Origin: Onchocerca volvulus
Taxonomy: Eukaryota; Nematoda; Chromadorea; Rhabditida; Onchocercidae
Direction of reading: 5' to 3'
Assembly: GCA_000499405.2 (NCBI GenBank)
Contig: HG738138.1
Location: 12,649,208 to 12,713,207 of the forward strand
Length of the DNA stretch: 64,000 nucleotides
The notes below the pieces were generated by a model. That model was not told the DNA's origin, did not search any database, and saw only the letters and a list, made by a program, of their open reading frames with translations. A program made the translations under genes and the position numbers. Positions 22,185 through 33,453 of the stretch are shown piece by piece; positions within the stretch are counted from its first letter, which is position 1, and the number at the start of each line of letters is the position of its first letter.

Positions 22185-25139
22185 ATGTCGGTAAATATGC
22201 TTTTATACATGGTAAAGGACAGGAGCGTGAAGATGTGCATCAAAATCATTTCAATATAGCATATCTGGCCCAAAAATGTATGGAAATGGATGGCGTTGTT
22301 GCTGCACTGCTACTAGGTAGATTGTTCTAATTAATTACTGAGGGAATTTTATAAAATATGGGTACGGAAAAACGTTAAACATTATACTATGGTATGAATT
22401 CCTGGTGTAAAAAGTTCACTTAATGTTTGAAATTTACACCTTATGAAATTTTATTTGTCATTCCTTGAAACAATCTGTGCTATTTAAATCATTCTGAATT
22501 CATTTTCTAAAGTATCTCACTAACTTATCTGCGATTTTAGATAATTTTCCGGTGACTTGTCAGTTTAACAATTTGTAATATTGACTATTTTTAGATGTTT
22601 AAACATACGAATGGATGAGAGGACTGAGGAGTACATAAAAATTAAAGACTGAACCAACTAACTGGACTATTTCTGGATTATACTTTAGTACTTTATGATT
22701 GGAAGCCCTATGCGTCATGGCTGAAAGCTTCATATTCATGACTTGTAACTCATAACCGGAAATCTCTTGCAGAACTGAAAGCCCTAGATTACATAACTGG
22801 AAGTACTATGCTTCGTAATTGGAACTTAAATACTTCGTGAACTATAATTCTTACATGTGTATCATGTAACGATACATAACTCGTGTGTAAAAGTTAACAT
22901 TCAAGAAAAAAAAAAAACTGATATTTTTAGCTGACGTAACTACTTTGGATGGTCAGTACACTATCAAAGTTTCCTTCACATCAACTTTTTCAAACACAGT
23001 TAGCAGACACGATCCAGCGGTATGTTTCAGTGCTAGAACCTTTATTGTCATAAGGTGATGGAAGGATGAAAAAGATTTGAAATATCAAACGCAATTATCA
23101 TTACTCATAATTTTCAAGATTGGAAGCACTTTTTTTCTTAGTATTCGGTGACAGACTTCACAAATCCATCTTCTATGACATATTCTGACCCAACTTCTGG
23201 TACTGTTAACTTGTCGTCATCCATGTTTACAAATCCATCACGCAGTTTCACTACACCTGATCAGTTTGCTGCTAAAATTCCGTCGTCACCAACAACTGAT
23301 TTGGCAGATCACTTTCTTTTGTGGGACAATGTCACTCCAGTGGACAGCGTTAGATCGGTAATCGGTATATTTCAAGAATTCAATAATAAACGTTTTCTGT
23401 AAAACCCGTGAATAATTGCCCTTTTAAGGATTAATTGGGAAATTGCAAATTAAAGCAACATTTTCACAAATTCCAAAAAATTTTTAACTTATATATGCTT
23501 ATATCTCAATTGAAACTAATTTTACAGAATGATGAAAGTGTCGAATATCCAACAGACGACGAAGTCGGCCGTCGTGATTATCCTTGGTCCCATACAGCTT
23601 CTTTAAATGATAATTACACATTAGCTGCAATTGGAAATGGTACGAAACTTTAAAAGGAAAATGAAAAGGCAATATAAAAGCTCTACAAAGGAGTACGAAA
23701 TTAAATTCTCTAAAATTTCAAGAATTCAAAGATTGATTGACTATTCCAAAACGTTTGTATTTTTCTTTCAACAAGAACAAAAATAGTTATTCTGAATAGT
23801 GATCAACACAAACGATGCTTATTTCATTTCTTCTTCAAGCTGTATTTATTTATTTTCATGAACTGACTTATGTGAAACCTGAAGTAATGATGTGAAGGTA
23901 TTCTCTGCTGTTTACTTCAAGAAAATTAGGGATATTTTTCTGATTTTTTCGACAAATTGCAGGTTATGATATATGGAAACCCATTCCACCATCAGATAAT
24001 GACAACTCAACTGTACCCCCGTTGGACAACAATTTCGTCTTTGATTCACCATTCTTTGGAGCTCATAATGAGTCGAATTTGATGGATCCATGTGAAGATG
24101 TGACTTTCTTGTTTTATAATTTTGCTTTATTATAAGTGACGACTTTTACATCGCTCAAAATCGAAATAAACTAAACAGAATTATATTGACTTGCAAGAAC
24201 CAAGAGTCTATGAAATAAATATTATAATTTTTCTTTTCAGTAAGTATTATTTACCATTCTTTCTCGAATTAACAAATATTCACGAACTGTGTTTTGTGAT
24301 TTCACCATGCAAAATGAAATTTTGATTGCCATCGAAAGCATATTCATTAAGTAATCGAGTCATTAGAAATATTTTAACAAATGCTTTGCGGTCTGCTCTT
24401 TTCGGCAAGTCGCTATTCGATAATTAGCAGAATGTTTTAAGCTTGATATATCATGACAGTGAACTTTTTTCACATAATTTCTGAACTTTTGGCAAATTAA
24501 CTATAATCTGTTCCGTATTTATAGCCAAGCGATCTGGATATGGACGGTCGTTTGTACAATTTGAACAATTTCCCGTTCTTGGATTCGTCGCCAGAACTAT
24601 CTCCGACACCGGCATCGCCAGAGCCATCTCCGACACAGACATCGACACAGATATTGGAACCGCAGGTATCACTACGCAAAAATTTTCGTCACAAGTATCA
24701 CTGCACCAGGAATCATTTTCATCGGTGTCACCACCATCCACTACAGGTATCGCTATCGCAAATGCTGCCGCTACAGTTACAACAATCACAAATGCTACTG
24801 ACACGCATGCTGTCGCCGCAGATACTGCAGCCTCAAGTGGTACCACCGCAAGCATTGATGTCACAGCTAATGTCTTCGCGAGCATTTCTGCTGCAAGCAT
24901 CGCCGACACGGATGCTGCCATTGCAGATAATATCGCCTCAAATGTTGCCATCACAGATTCGTCTGTCGCACACCCTGCCGTCACAGGTTCCGCAGCCGCA
25001 GGTATTATCGTCACAAATTCCGCAGCAACAAGTTCTGTCGTCACAAGTTTCGCAGCCACAGCTACTGTTGCCACAAATTCCGCAGGCGCAGTCAATGCCG
25101 CTAAAGATGCCGCCGTCATGGAATCTTATGACCGAATAA
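22185..25139 (+). CDS. Ser/Thr/Pro/Gln-rich protein of unknown function, at least 6 exons (5' end uncertain)
   Basis: Exons are 22185-22316, 22931-23019, 23142-23357, 23528-23639, 23963-24099 and 24525-25139. All junctions agree in phase. Acceptors are mostly TTTTAG/CTTAG/TTACAG/TTGCAG, and donors are GTAGAT, GTATGT, GTAATC, GTACGA and GTGACT. The first exon may begin at an AAG acceptor (22185), or translation may start at Met 22280. Further 5' exons are possible. The product starts with a partly hydrophobic segment (MEMDGVVAALLLADVTT), followed by a Ser/Thr/Pro-rich region with a twice-used TNPS motif and an acidic part (DESVEYPTDDEVGRRDYPW). A proline-rich stretch (SPELSPTPASPEPSP) follows, then about 150 residues of degenerate P-Q-(V/I/M)-L-S-S-Q repeats. 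The stop overlaps an AATAAA. No domain is recognised; low-complexity disorder is likely. In the repeat exon the Q-repeat phase appears to change frame at about 24690-24745. Confidence 0.72.
24660..25110 (+). repeat. Degenerate short tandem repeat inside the last exon of the P/Q-rich gene
   Basis: The tract consists of imperfect units related to CCGCAG-GTATTATCGTCACAA, with hexamers CCGCAG, CACAAG and TCGCAG recurring. The repetitiveness keeps three frames open: the annotated P/Q/S/L frame, a +1 frame rich in Ala/Thr/Val, and a complementary Ala/Val-rich minus frame. Confidence 0.8.
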
Positions 25140-25880
25140 AAAATGAAACAAAATAGCTTCTGAAAAAATTAAACAAGACAGTTGGAAATTGTATAGTGGA
25201 ATCAAAAGTGACTACACAAGAATTTTTATTAAGGAAGTATCAAATTTTGTCATAAAATTATAAAGTGAGAAAGCTTTTGAATTGAAGCCAAGCAATAAAA
25301 TAAATATATGTGAAAAAGTTTCTAAATTAAAATAAGACAGAAAATGACTAAATGAAATGTGTAAATTTGATAAAATTTTCGAAAATATAAAAAATGAAAA
25401 ACATTCCATCATTTGTCTTGATCTTATTTAAAAAGTGTTTCTCTAATATTTTATCTGTTTATTACTACCGCCTAACATTTTTTTTTTCTTATTATATGCC
25501 AGAATTTATACGCAAATTTTTTCTGGTGTTATTCGAAAATATTTCAGTTTCATCATCTACGTGGAATTTTTTATCTTCATCTTCAAATTAATTTCTTTGA
25601 TGTTTTTCTTATTGTCTGAGAGTATTTCAGTTCATCTATACGGAATTTTTTATTTCATTCTTTTTTAAAAGTATTTATGTGATATTTTTCCTGTTTATTG
25701 TTTTTTGCGTCTAGCATGTTTTCTCTCTTAATTGTATTAGAATTTGTTATGGAGATCTCTTTTTGGTTTTCTTTGAAAATATTTTGTTGCTCATATCTGG
25801 CGAATCGTTTGCCGGAAGACTGCCTTCTACGCAAAATTCTATTTATTATGGTGAAACAGGATGCCAATTATTCCGGAGCT
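25060..25880 (+). repeat. Segmental duplication, copy 1 (3' end of P/Q-rich gene plus downstream sequence)
   Basis: Collinear similarity to 27290-28020. Shared blocks include GCAGTCAATGCCGCTAAA near the stop codon, AATAGCTTCTG just after it, a shared TAAAATAAATA-type A-rich stretch, and further downstream ACGGAATTTTTT and TTGTTATGGA. Confidence 0.8.
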
Positions 25881-26679
25881 TTCCGTTTTTCAATAAAGTG
25901 TTATAAAATCGTAAATCCAATTTTTGCAGTTAGATGTGCCCTTGTTTTCTATTTGAATAAATGACGGAAGAGAAGTTATTACAATTAGAACTATGTCCAA
26001 GTATGATTCCGAGTTAGTATTTAAGCGCCTAAGCCAACGCTATACAAATAAAGGACTAACTATCCACAAGAAACATTCCGAATAATTTATCAGAAAACAG
26101 CAAAATTATCTCGACCATCATCAGCATGAAATTACCTCAATCATTGCCAAAATTTGTATAACGAGATTAAAATATTAATACTGAATTTCTTTTTTTACAG
26201 AATTAAGAATATTTTTAGTATAAAATAAAATACATTTTTATTTTTCTTTTTAACATATATTCAAAATATTCAAATTCGGTTTTCCATTTTCTGCAATAAC
26301 TTTCATGCTAAAAGGTATTTCTTCGATCTTTAATACACTATAGGATTTTTAGCTTATGTTTTTTATAATTTAAGTTCTATTTTTTATTATTTATGTAAAA
26401 ATTTCTGTCGTTCTTTTATGAATGTTGTGCTTTAAATAGATCTTTTTTATTTTCGAAGTAATTTTTTTATTATTTTACGGTTTTATTCCAGTAACTTTTT
26501 ATTTCTGATATTTTTAATTTTTATTGTTGAACTGGTTTTGCTGTTATATGTTTGTTAAAAACTTGGGTTTTTATGTAAAGCCATCTTCAGCTCTATAATT
26601 TTTTAAATTTCAGCCTTAATGCGATGTCATAAAAGTAGCGTAAGTGACGTCTAGGAGATAATGTCTACCCAAAATTATG
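25881..26679. other. No gene seen between duplicate and retroelement relic
   Basis: A+T-rich sequence with no supported exon or RNA gene. Confidence 0.35.
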
Positions 26680-27165
26680 GAGAGAAATTTAGAGTAGCTT
26701 TGATGCTGCAATGCATTTTCAAGTGATACCAAAAATTCAAGAACTGAATTATCTAATCTCCTGTTTCGAAAAAGACATCTTGTGACTCATTGGGGAGTAT
26801 GATATTATGTTATAAGAAAATAAGAAAAATTATCCACCATTATTAAAAAATCGCTTTATAATGAGTTCCATCAAGAGAAATGATCGAGAATGGAAGGTAA
26901 TCGTTGCAGTGGTCAAAAGAATACTTCGACAGCTAGAAGCTATAAATGAGAATCCAGATCATTCTTTTATCGAAACTATGATTGGAAATAGACGGCTAGG
27001 TTGAATATTAGATAGTGTGTCAACAAAAAGAAGAACAGGAATTGTGATCGATTACTAGGCTTCGATAATTCCTGGGAAAACTAATCAAAGAAACGAAGAA
27101 ATGACTGGAAGTCAAATCTTTGGCAATAGAAAAGAAAGGAAGTTAACAGAGTTTAAGCCAAAAAG
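26680..27165 (+). mobile_element. Decayed BEL/Pao-type retrotransposon gag fragment
   Basis: Plus-strand translation in shifting frames resembles nematode Pao/BEL gag. IQELNYLISCFEKDI corresponds to the family's FNYL-x2-CLKG-A block. REWKVIVAVVKRILRQLEA followed by NENPDHSFIETMI corresponds to the region with IERILRQLEAL-x2-D and a following helix. Stops and frame changes interrupt it, so it is a non-coding relic. LTRs, protease and RT were not seen nearby. The assignment rests on recalled family patterns and needs a profile search. It lies between the two copies of the 25.1/27.3 kb duplication. Confidence 0.5.
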
Positions 27166-27289
27166 AATTCCATATAGTTTGGTATGAAAGACTTTTGCTT
27201 TACAATTAAGCAGCTCAAAAAAAATGGCCTCAAATTGACCACATATTTAAAGAAAATTTCTGAAGGTACCTGCTGCCACGGAATTTTCC

Positions 27290-28020
27290 AGAAACAGGTA
27301 CCGTTGACACAAACTCCGCGGCCACAGGTGTTATCACCACAGGATTCGCAGCCGCTAGTCCTGCCAACAAAAATTTCTCAGACGCAGTCAATGCCGCTAA
27401 AAACGCCGCCGTCTGGATTCGTATGGCCAAATAAAATATGGAAAATAGCTTCTGCAGAAAGAGATAGTCAGAAGTTGGTTTATAGAGCTAAAAGTGAGAT
27501 TTCTTATTATGGAAGCATTAGATTTTTATTATGAAACTATTAATTAAAAAAGTTTTTGATTTAAAATAAATAAACATGTATGAAAAAATTTTTTTCTGAA
27601 TTAAAACAGAACAGTAATGCGACCAAATATGAAAAGATTTCTAAATTAAAATATAGTAACCAAGTGTGTAAATAAGGTAAATTTTTTTCCGAACTAGAAT
27701 GAGATAGTAAAGTAAAAAGTACGGAAAGAAAAAAAATGTAAAGAATGAAATATGGTCCTACTTCTTTTTGGAATTTTTAATTTTCATCTTATTTCAAAAA
27801 AATTTTCTTAATGCTTTCCCTGTTGCTTGAGAGTATTTTAATTCCACTATATATATGTACGGAATTTTTTGTTTCATCCTATTTTAAAAGTATTTCTACA
27901 ATATTTTACTTGAACTTGTTATGGAAATCTTTTTCTAGCCTTCTTTAAGAATTTTTTGTCGCTTATGTCCGGCAGATTATTTGTCAAAAGATTGCTTGCT
28001 GTACGACTGTGACTAAAGAG
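27290..28020 (+). pseudogene. Truncated duplicate of the P/Q-rich gene's last exon and 3' flank
   Basis: A TTTTCCAG acceptor-like site precedes about 45 codons in the P/Q-repeat style (PQVLSPQDSQPLVLP then QSMPLKTPPS), matching QSMPLKMPPS at the end of the intact gene. The original TAA is lost here, so the frame runs on to 27534. The rest of the gene is absent, and similarity continues into the 3' flank to about 28.0 kb. Interpreted as a partial segmental duplicate. It could only be functional if spliced to unseen exons. Confidence 0.6.
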
Positions 28021-29636
28021 AATTATGTGCCTATTCAACCGTTGAAAAAATTTCAAAGAAGTGCGGGGATTGTCCTTTTCTCTTCAAGGCACCATTATTT
28101 CAAACTTACCGTCCCAGTCTCTGCATTATAACAGTGTGAAAAGCGAAAGCCTAACTTCGCGAAATGCCATATTGGTCTTTTTCATGAATGTTCAATTACA
28201 GCATTGTCCAGTTATTATAAAATTTAAGGCCAAATTTAGTGCATGGTCAAAAATTACGAAGAAAGCTACTTTGCTTGTACTAACAATGAAAAAAATCCGT
28301 CCACTCATATTATAAATTGACAGCTCACTATCTTTCGCAGAGCCATGCACACTTGCATATTTCATGAATATCAGTTAATCTGGATAAGAGTATACTGTCC
28401 GTTAAACATCGTAGAAAGCTAACTTTCATTTATCTTGTTTATTCTTAGAAAATCTGATAAAGCACAGGGTTTGCTCAATTTTTCTGGGATACTGAAGGTT
28501 GAAGATAAAATCTTTCCTCGATGCATAAATGATAAGATAGATTATTTCCCAAATTAAAATTCTATGATCTCAAAATTTTGAATTTTCATGTGCTGGAACA
28601 GTGAGGTAGCTGCTTAATGAATTGAAATAAAAAATTAGAGAGGGTAAGCGAGGAACCGGGGAGAAGTACATGGCCTTCCGGAAGACCTTGAATTAATAAT
28701 TAGGGATATTCTCCACCGTAGATTTCGGAATGACTGTCTGAAAACTATTTAATTTTCCATTTTTTTTTTTTTTTTTTTTTCTGGATAAAACCGCAATCAT
28801 TACATGGCTGAAAAAATTTCTTGAAAATGAATAAATTGATCGTAAAAAGTTGTTTGACTTCTTTAGAAAACAAAAATTGAAATCCATAATCAGAATGTCC
28901 ACAGCTCAAAATTAATTATATGCAGAATTTCAAATTTCTCGCTTTTCCGAATAAGAATGAAACTTCCTTTTTTGTTAGTAACTTAGTAATCATTACTTTA
29001 TATAGGTCTTAGTTTTTCAAGAAATTATGTCGAACTACTTTACTTCGGTCAACTATTGATTTCGGTCTATTACAGACCAAAAATTATTAGGAAGTTTTCT
29101 GGCGTACGAATTTCTTTGTTTCTCCGATTAGTATGGTTTGCATATGAATAGAATTCTCTTAATGTTAAAGTGGTAGCATATCGGATATGTCAGTTTCAAA
29201 AATCGAATTCATGATCTATGCTTTCTAGACCTAGGCCTCATTCTTATGACCAATTCACTGCTTTTAGTAATGTTTTTAAGTTCTATTATATAATGTCAAA
29301 TTTTAAGTATAAAAGCACAAATAATCTGATTGAAATTCAGATTTTTCGAAGAAAAGCAAATACTTTGGATGGTTCTAATTTTATTCACGCTATGTTATTT
29401 TCCTGTACATCTCTATAATCTCGCTTCGTAAGTTTCACAAATCAAGTTCTGTAAATAAAGAAGTTTTGGAGGTGAAGTGAGACGAAGGAATAAAAGGAGA
29501 TGAAAAACAAAGAAATGTTCAACAGTTTCAAGCCGTTATCGTAGCCACGGAGGCATTATTCCTTGGTTCATCAATATTCATTTGTTTCATCAGTAGCTGA
29601 TCAATTATATTTGTTAGATTTGATTTTTTTTTTTTT
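28021..29636. other. No supported gene
   Basis: Unremarkable A+T-rich sequence. A plus-strand ORF at 28061-28315 and one at 29218-29418 lack signals or recognisable motifs. Confidence 0.3.
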
Positions 29637-29873
29637 TTAATATTCCAGTACTTTCAATGATGACCCATTCATGTCACTGTATAAATACGATACTGTCCTC
29701 GCTTTGCGGAAATTCATTCCGAAGTTTATGAAATATTCGTCCTGTTGCGTCATCCAATACTTCATCATTTTTTGAGCGGTAAGCTCTTCCTTTCGCTGTA
29801 ATTTTAAACCTGTCAAAATTTCCATTCCAACAAGAAACTGGAACGATGGGTAATTATTCTTCACAAAGCAGCA
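29637..29873 (-). CDS. Orphan terminal exon, unknown protein
   Basis: A clear TTTTTAG acceptor is followed by 78 codons and TAA. Composition is coding-like and non-repetitive, with segments FQFLVGMEILTGLKLQRKEE and MKYWMTQQDEYFINFG. No ATG precedes it in frame, so it would be a 3' exon. I could not connect upstream exons with confidence. An open stretch with a TTTTTCAG acceptor at about 30014-29943 (SAFQIIVSSSGCYKM) is one candidate, but no donor of the right phase is evident. I do not recognise a family. It may be part of a broken gene. Confidence 0.38.
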   Translation of the reverse strand, partial: CCFVKNNYPSFQFLVGMEILTGLKLQRKEELTAQKMMKYWMTQQDEYFINFGMNFRKARTVSYLYSDMNGSSLKVLEY

Positions 29874-30639
29874 CTAAAAATTTTATCTGAAAAATATGTA
29901 TTCACAGAATTCGGTTGTAAAATTGGTAGAATTTCGAAATTAATTGGACATCTCATCATTCATTTTATAGCAGCCACTGGAAGATACTATGATTTGAAAT
30001 GCAGAGACTTCTGAAAAATTATCGTTTTCAAAAACGATTAATATTATTAAATGCACAATGAAATATATAAGCAGAAATTGACGAAAGCAATTTAAGTCTG
30101 ATTTATAGCAAGAATTCAAGAACAATGTTCTAAGAATGCAAATAAAGGAGCGATGTAGAATATATTGAAGTACAGTGTTTAAGGTATGAATAACATGTTT
30201 TGATTATCATGAAAAGTCGAAGTTTTTTTTACCAGAATTCTAGATGGAAAAGATTGTGATAGACAGTTGACATGAGACAGCATAATTTGCTATGTTATTA
30301 ATATTCAGATAAATTAAACTTGTTCAAATTACCCGTGCTTCATGCATAATTAAAAAAGCTATCAAAAATGAAATAGTATATTAAAGAATCACGCGAAGTA
30401 CTCAAATACAGGGAATGGAAAACAAGAAAAGCTCTGCATTAATAATGGCTTATTTACCATTTACACTGGAAATGAGTTACAATAAACTGGATGAAAATTT
30501 TTCTATACAATTCCTTATTGTTCTAGTTAGTTAACAGCTATCCTTTTTGCAGTTAAGAGTTAAACAGCCTCTAAGTATTGTACTCTTTACCAAGAACTGT
30601 TCCTAAAGTTTTTGGTGAAGAATATAATATTTGGAGCTC

Positions 30640-31090
30640 CGAATTGAGGCAGAACTTAACTAATTAATTTCTTTCTATCTTGATAGTAAGTCAGACAAAA
30701 TTTTAATAAATTGATAACAAGCATGAGAAATGAACCGAAATAACTCTTCTCATGATGAAGAGAGATGACCCCGTAAATAACAGTCATAATATTTTGGATG
30801 AGTTTGAACAGAAATATGAATTAACGTAACAAATAAAAAAAATTCCTGTGCATTTGCTGAAGTTCGACGGAACAATTTCAGAGAGAAAGTTTCAATAACT
30901 TTGATAGTACAGTGGTCTGGAAAATTCTGATTATTTCCCTCCTTTTAGACCATCTAAAAGTTCCGGAAAAGAAAAGAAATTATTTATGTGCAACATGAAA
31001 TATGAATTTGTGGGAGACTAGGCAGATAAATTGGCTGTGAAGCAACGGCGAAGGATAAGTATTACATGGTCTATGCTTCAAGACTTATTT
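30640..31090 (+). mobile_element. Possible BEL/Pao gag-like scrap
   Basis: At about 30835-30905 the plus strand reads IPVHLLKFDGTISERKFQ, resembling the start of Pao gag central regions (L-P-x-F-x-G-x-I-x-E). It is followed by a frame-shifted FDSTVVW-like continuation. Only this short piece matches, with stops nearby, so confidence is low. If real it could be another fragment of the same element class as 26.7-27.2 kb. Confidence 0.25.
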
Positions 31091-31170
31091 AGTACTAAAA
31101 TAAGAAAAAAAAATCACATGTAAGAAGTACATCCTAAATCATCAAAAAGAATCCGGACCGGAATAAAAAA

Positions 31171-31660
31171 CTACTGATAGCGGCTTGCAAAGACGAAAAA
31201 GAAATCAAAAAAGTGATTAGAAACATTTCCTTGAATAAAAAAATTTCCTTGAATATTAATGGGATAGCACCTGAGGGAAATTTTTGAAGTAATCCAGCTA
31301 TCTGAGATAGTGACTAGCACATTGAACAATGCAAATGAATAAGGCTTTTTATGATGAAATAAAAACTGCCAAAAGATGTATGGTATTTCTGACATAAAAT
31401 CTAAAACTGATTGTTCAATTATTTGAAGTCACACAAAATCCTTGTTTTAACACAGTATTAGCATTCAAAACGATTTCAACATGAATTTCGATGTACTGGC
31501 GGTTCACATAAATAATGTGCTGAAATCGTGAGAATGAAATAAGACAATCAATGATTCCTTTTTTAAAATTTAACAATGCGTATCTGCTGTAGTGTAGATT
31601 GTGAAACCATTTTTTGCCCATTAAGTCAATGAGCTTTAAAAAAGACCTCATTTTTATCAT
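31171..31660 (-). other. Two uncharacterised minus-strand ORFs, status unclear
   Basis: 31660-31415 (81 codons) and 31395-31171 (74 codons) are open on the minus strand. The first has a fairly balanced composition with MGKKWFHNLHYSRYALL. No splice pairing, domain or signal peptide supports either one. Confidence 0.15.
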
Positions 31661-31672
31661 GCGCTAACACAG

Positions 31673-32268
31673 GCGCATTCTCATGCGTAAACAAAAGAGC
31701 TTTCTTGTGGCCCAAAATTGTATCAGGATCCTCCATCTACGAAGAAGAGGAGGATCCTGAGCACAAAAATCATTTCAAACGATGGGTATCAACGGGCTCG
31801 GTTGGATGGTCCAGCTCGAGTATTTGGTTTTCTTTTTATATGCGTTATAAAATCCCCCTTTTTTTCGTCGTATCATGTTATCGTCGTGAAAATTGCCCCT
31901 TTGACATGATCGAAATTGCATTGTTGATGTGTCGCCGATCTTCTTAACCGTGGCAATGATTGAGGAATTCTTTTTTCTTGTCGTATTGTTATCGGAACTT
32001 TACGGTATCTCAAACATGGGTAATTAAACCTTTATAACGAAAATTGATGATTCAACAACGAACGAAACAATTACAGCATCAATCAGATCAGTAGAATTCC
32101 AATAACATCAAAGGGACAATTCTCATGATGACAACATAATCCAACCGACTCCGGTAGTACATTCTTCAAAAATGATCCTATGCTCAGGACCCTCTTCTTA
32201 TTTATAGAGGAAGGATCCCGATAAAGTTTGATCTACAATAAAGCGCCAATTTTAGCCTATGAGAGCGC
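31673..32268. mobile_element. MITE-like inverted-repeat element, about 600 bp
   Basis: The left arm (about 31673-31763) and right arm (about 32181-32268) are diverged reverse complements. Matching blocks include CAGGATCCTCC against the complement of GGAAGGATCCCG, the complement of GCTCAGGACCCTC against GAGGATCCTGAGC, and GCGC at both outer edges. The arms are also GC-richer than the flanks. No transposase ORF is evident; two overlapping 60-80 codon ORFs at 31705-31947 look incidental. An SL1-like sequence lies inside on the minus strand. No target-site duplication was established. Confidence 0.55.
32009..32030 (-). ncRNA. SL1 spliced-leader-like sequence (minus strand)
   Basis: The reverse complement matches 21 of the 22 nt of nematode SL1. 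It begins GGTTTAATTACCC, carries T instead of A at SL1 position 15, and ends GTTTGAG. The next bases on the minus strand are AT, not the GT donor expected of an SL RNA gene. It is therefore either a degenerate SL gene or the 5' end of a reverse-transcribed trans-spliced mRNA. No Sm site was identified. Confidence 0.5.
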
Positions 32269-32477
32269 GTTTTTTTTGGCGCGTGACCATGACTACAACA
32301 AAGAATGAAGGTTACAAAGTCATTTGAACCAAAAACAAAGAAATATATCACATCCAAAAAGAATAATAAATCATTTGAAGAACAAAGAAATCACTTATTT
32401 TCCTGTACTCTTCGCGATTTCAACAGCAGATGTAATTGCTGCGTTCGTTGATGTATTAACAAATTTATCATAAAAAA

Positions 32478-32499
32478 GGTTTAATTACCCAAGTTAGAG
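32478..32499 (+). ncRNA. SL1 spliced-leader-like sequence (plus strand) with GT donor
   Basis: It matches 21 of 22 nt of SL1: GGTTTAATTACCCAAGTT, then A for T, then GAG. It is followed immediately by GT, as in an SL RNA gene. An AAAATTTTAT that could pass for a poor Sm site occurs about 90 nt downstream, further than usual. No convincing 3' hairpin or neighbouring 5S rRNA gene was seen, so a functional SL RNA is not demonstrated. Confidence 0.5.
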
Positions 32500-33258
32500 G
32501 TTCGTTTTCCAAGCGGGTGAAACAAGAAAATTGAAGAAATCTGTGCGTGAAAAGTAGAATTCATCCTAAAATTTTATCACGATCAGAAAGAAACATCGAC
32601 AAACGGAATGATCCGATGATACGTAACACATCTGACGATAGTGATCGGTAAACAAATTTTTGACGGATTCATTACTAATATCAACGTTTTATGCTTAGAT
32701 CAGGTGACCCTTCATCTGTTGATTCCCCTATCTCATTTGATGCTTTCAAGTGTAAAGAGGTATTTCTCAGCTTCGGTATTGACGCTTGATATAAAACTGC
32801 CGACTGACAGTTTTGAACAAAAGCTCACTATCGGCAAAATAGGGGTTAAGTGAACAACGAGACAACAGATCGATGAGTTTCAACCTGATGGAAATTGCAG
32901 AACAAAGAATGATTGGAAATATTTCGAATTTTTACTAGAAATAATCAAAGACATTATTCCAGTCAAAAGAGGGTTTTCAGCAATTATCTTAATCAAAGAA
33001 AATAGTTGAACAGTAAGATTGTTAGAACAAATTGGAATGAAAATCAGTTGAAAAGCCAAAAGATGCTATGAACATTGAACGAAAAAAACATCAAAATAAT
33101 GTAGAATATGAAAACAATGCTTGGTTTGAAATATATTCATCGTTCTATGATTCTACCAGTTTTACTACTACAAGAAAATCAAAACATATTGTATAATACA
33201 TGCAATTCTATTTCAATCCAATTTCACTCAAATAAAAAAGATTTTGAAATAATTGTTT

Positions 33259-33259
<1 letters not shown>

Positions 33260-33300
<41 letters not shown>
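33260..33300. repeat. (TA)n microsatellite
   Basis: About 20 uninterrupted TA units. Confidence 0.97.
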
Positions 33301-33303
<3 letters not shown>

Positions 33304-33453
33304 TTCAGATTTTCAATTCATAATTTTTCTTATAAATAATGATTTAATATTTTCATACATTCCCAAAAGAAAAAGAAATTTGAGATCGCGACCATATGAA
33401 TGGCCAAGTTGTTTCAGACAGCATATCAGCAACTTGCCTCTAACGTATGATCC

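Noticed and set aside
24451..25119. 222-codon minus-strand Ala/Val-rich ORF
   Set aside because: It is the complement of the short tandem repeat in the last exon of the P/Q-rich gene, with no splice signals or independent coding features.
31705..31947. Two overlapping plus-strand ORFs in the inverted-repeat element
   Set aside because: They overlap in different frames, start inside the repeat arm and show no motif. They are best seen as incidental to the GC-richer arm.
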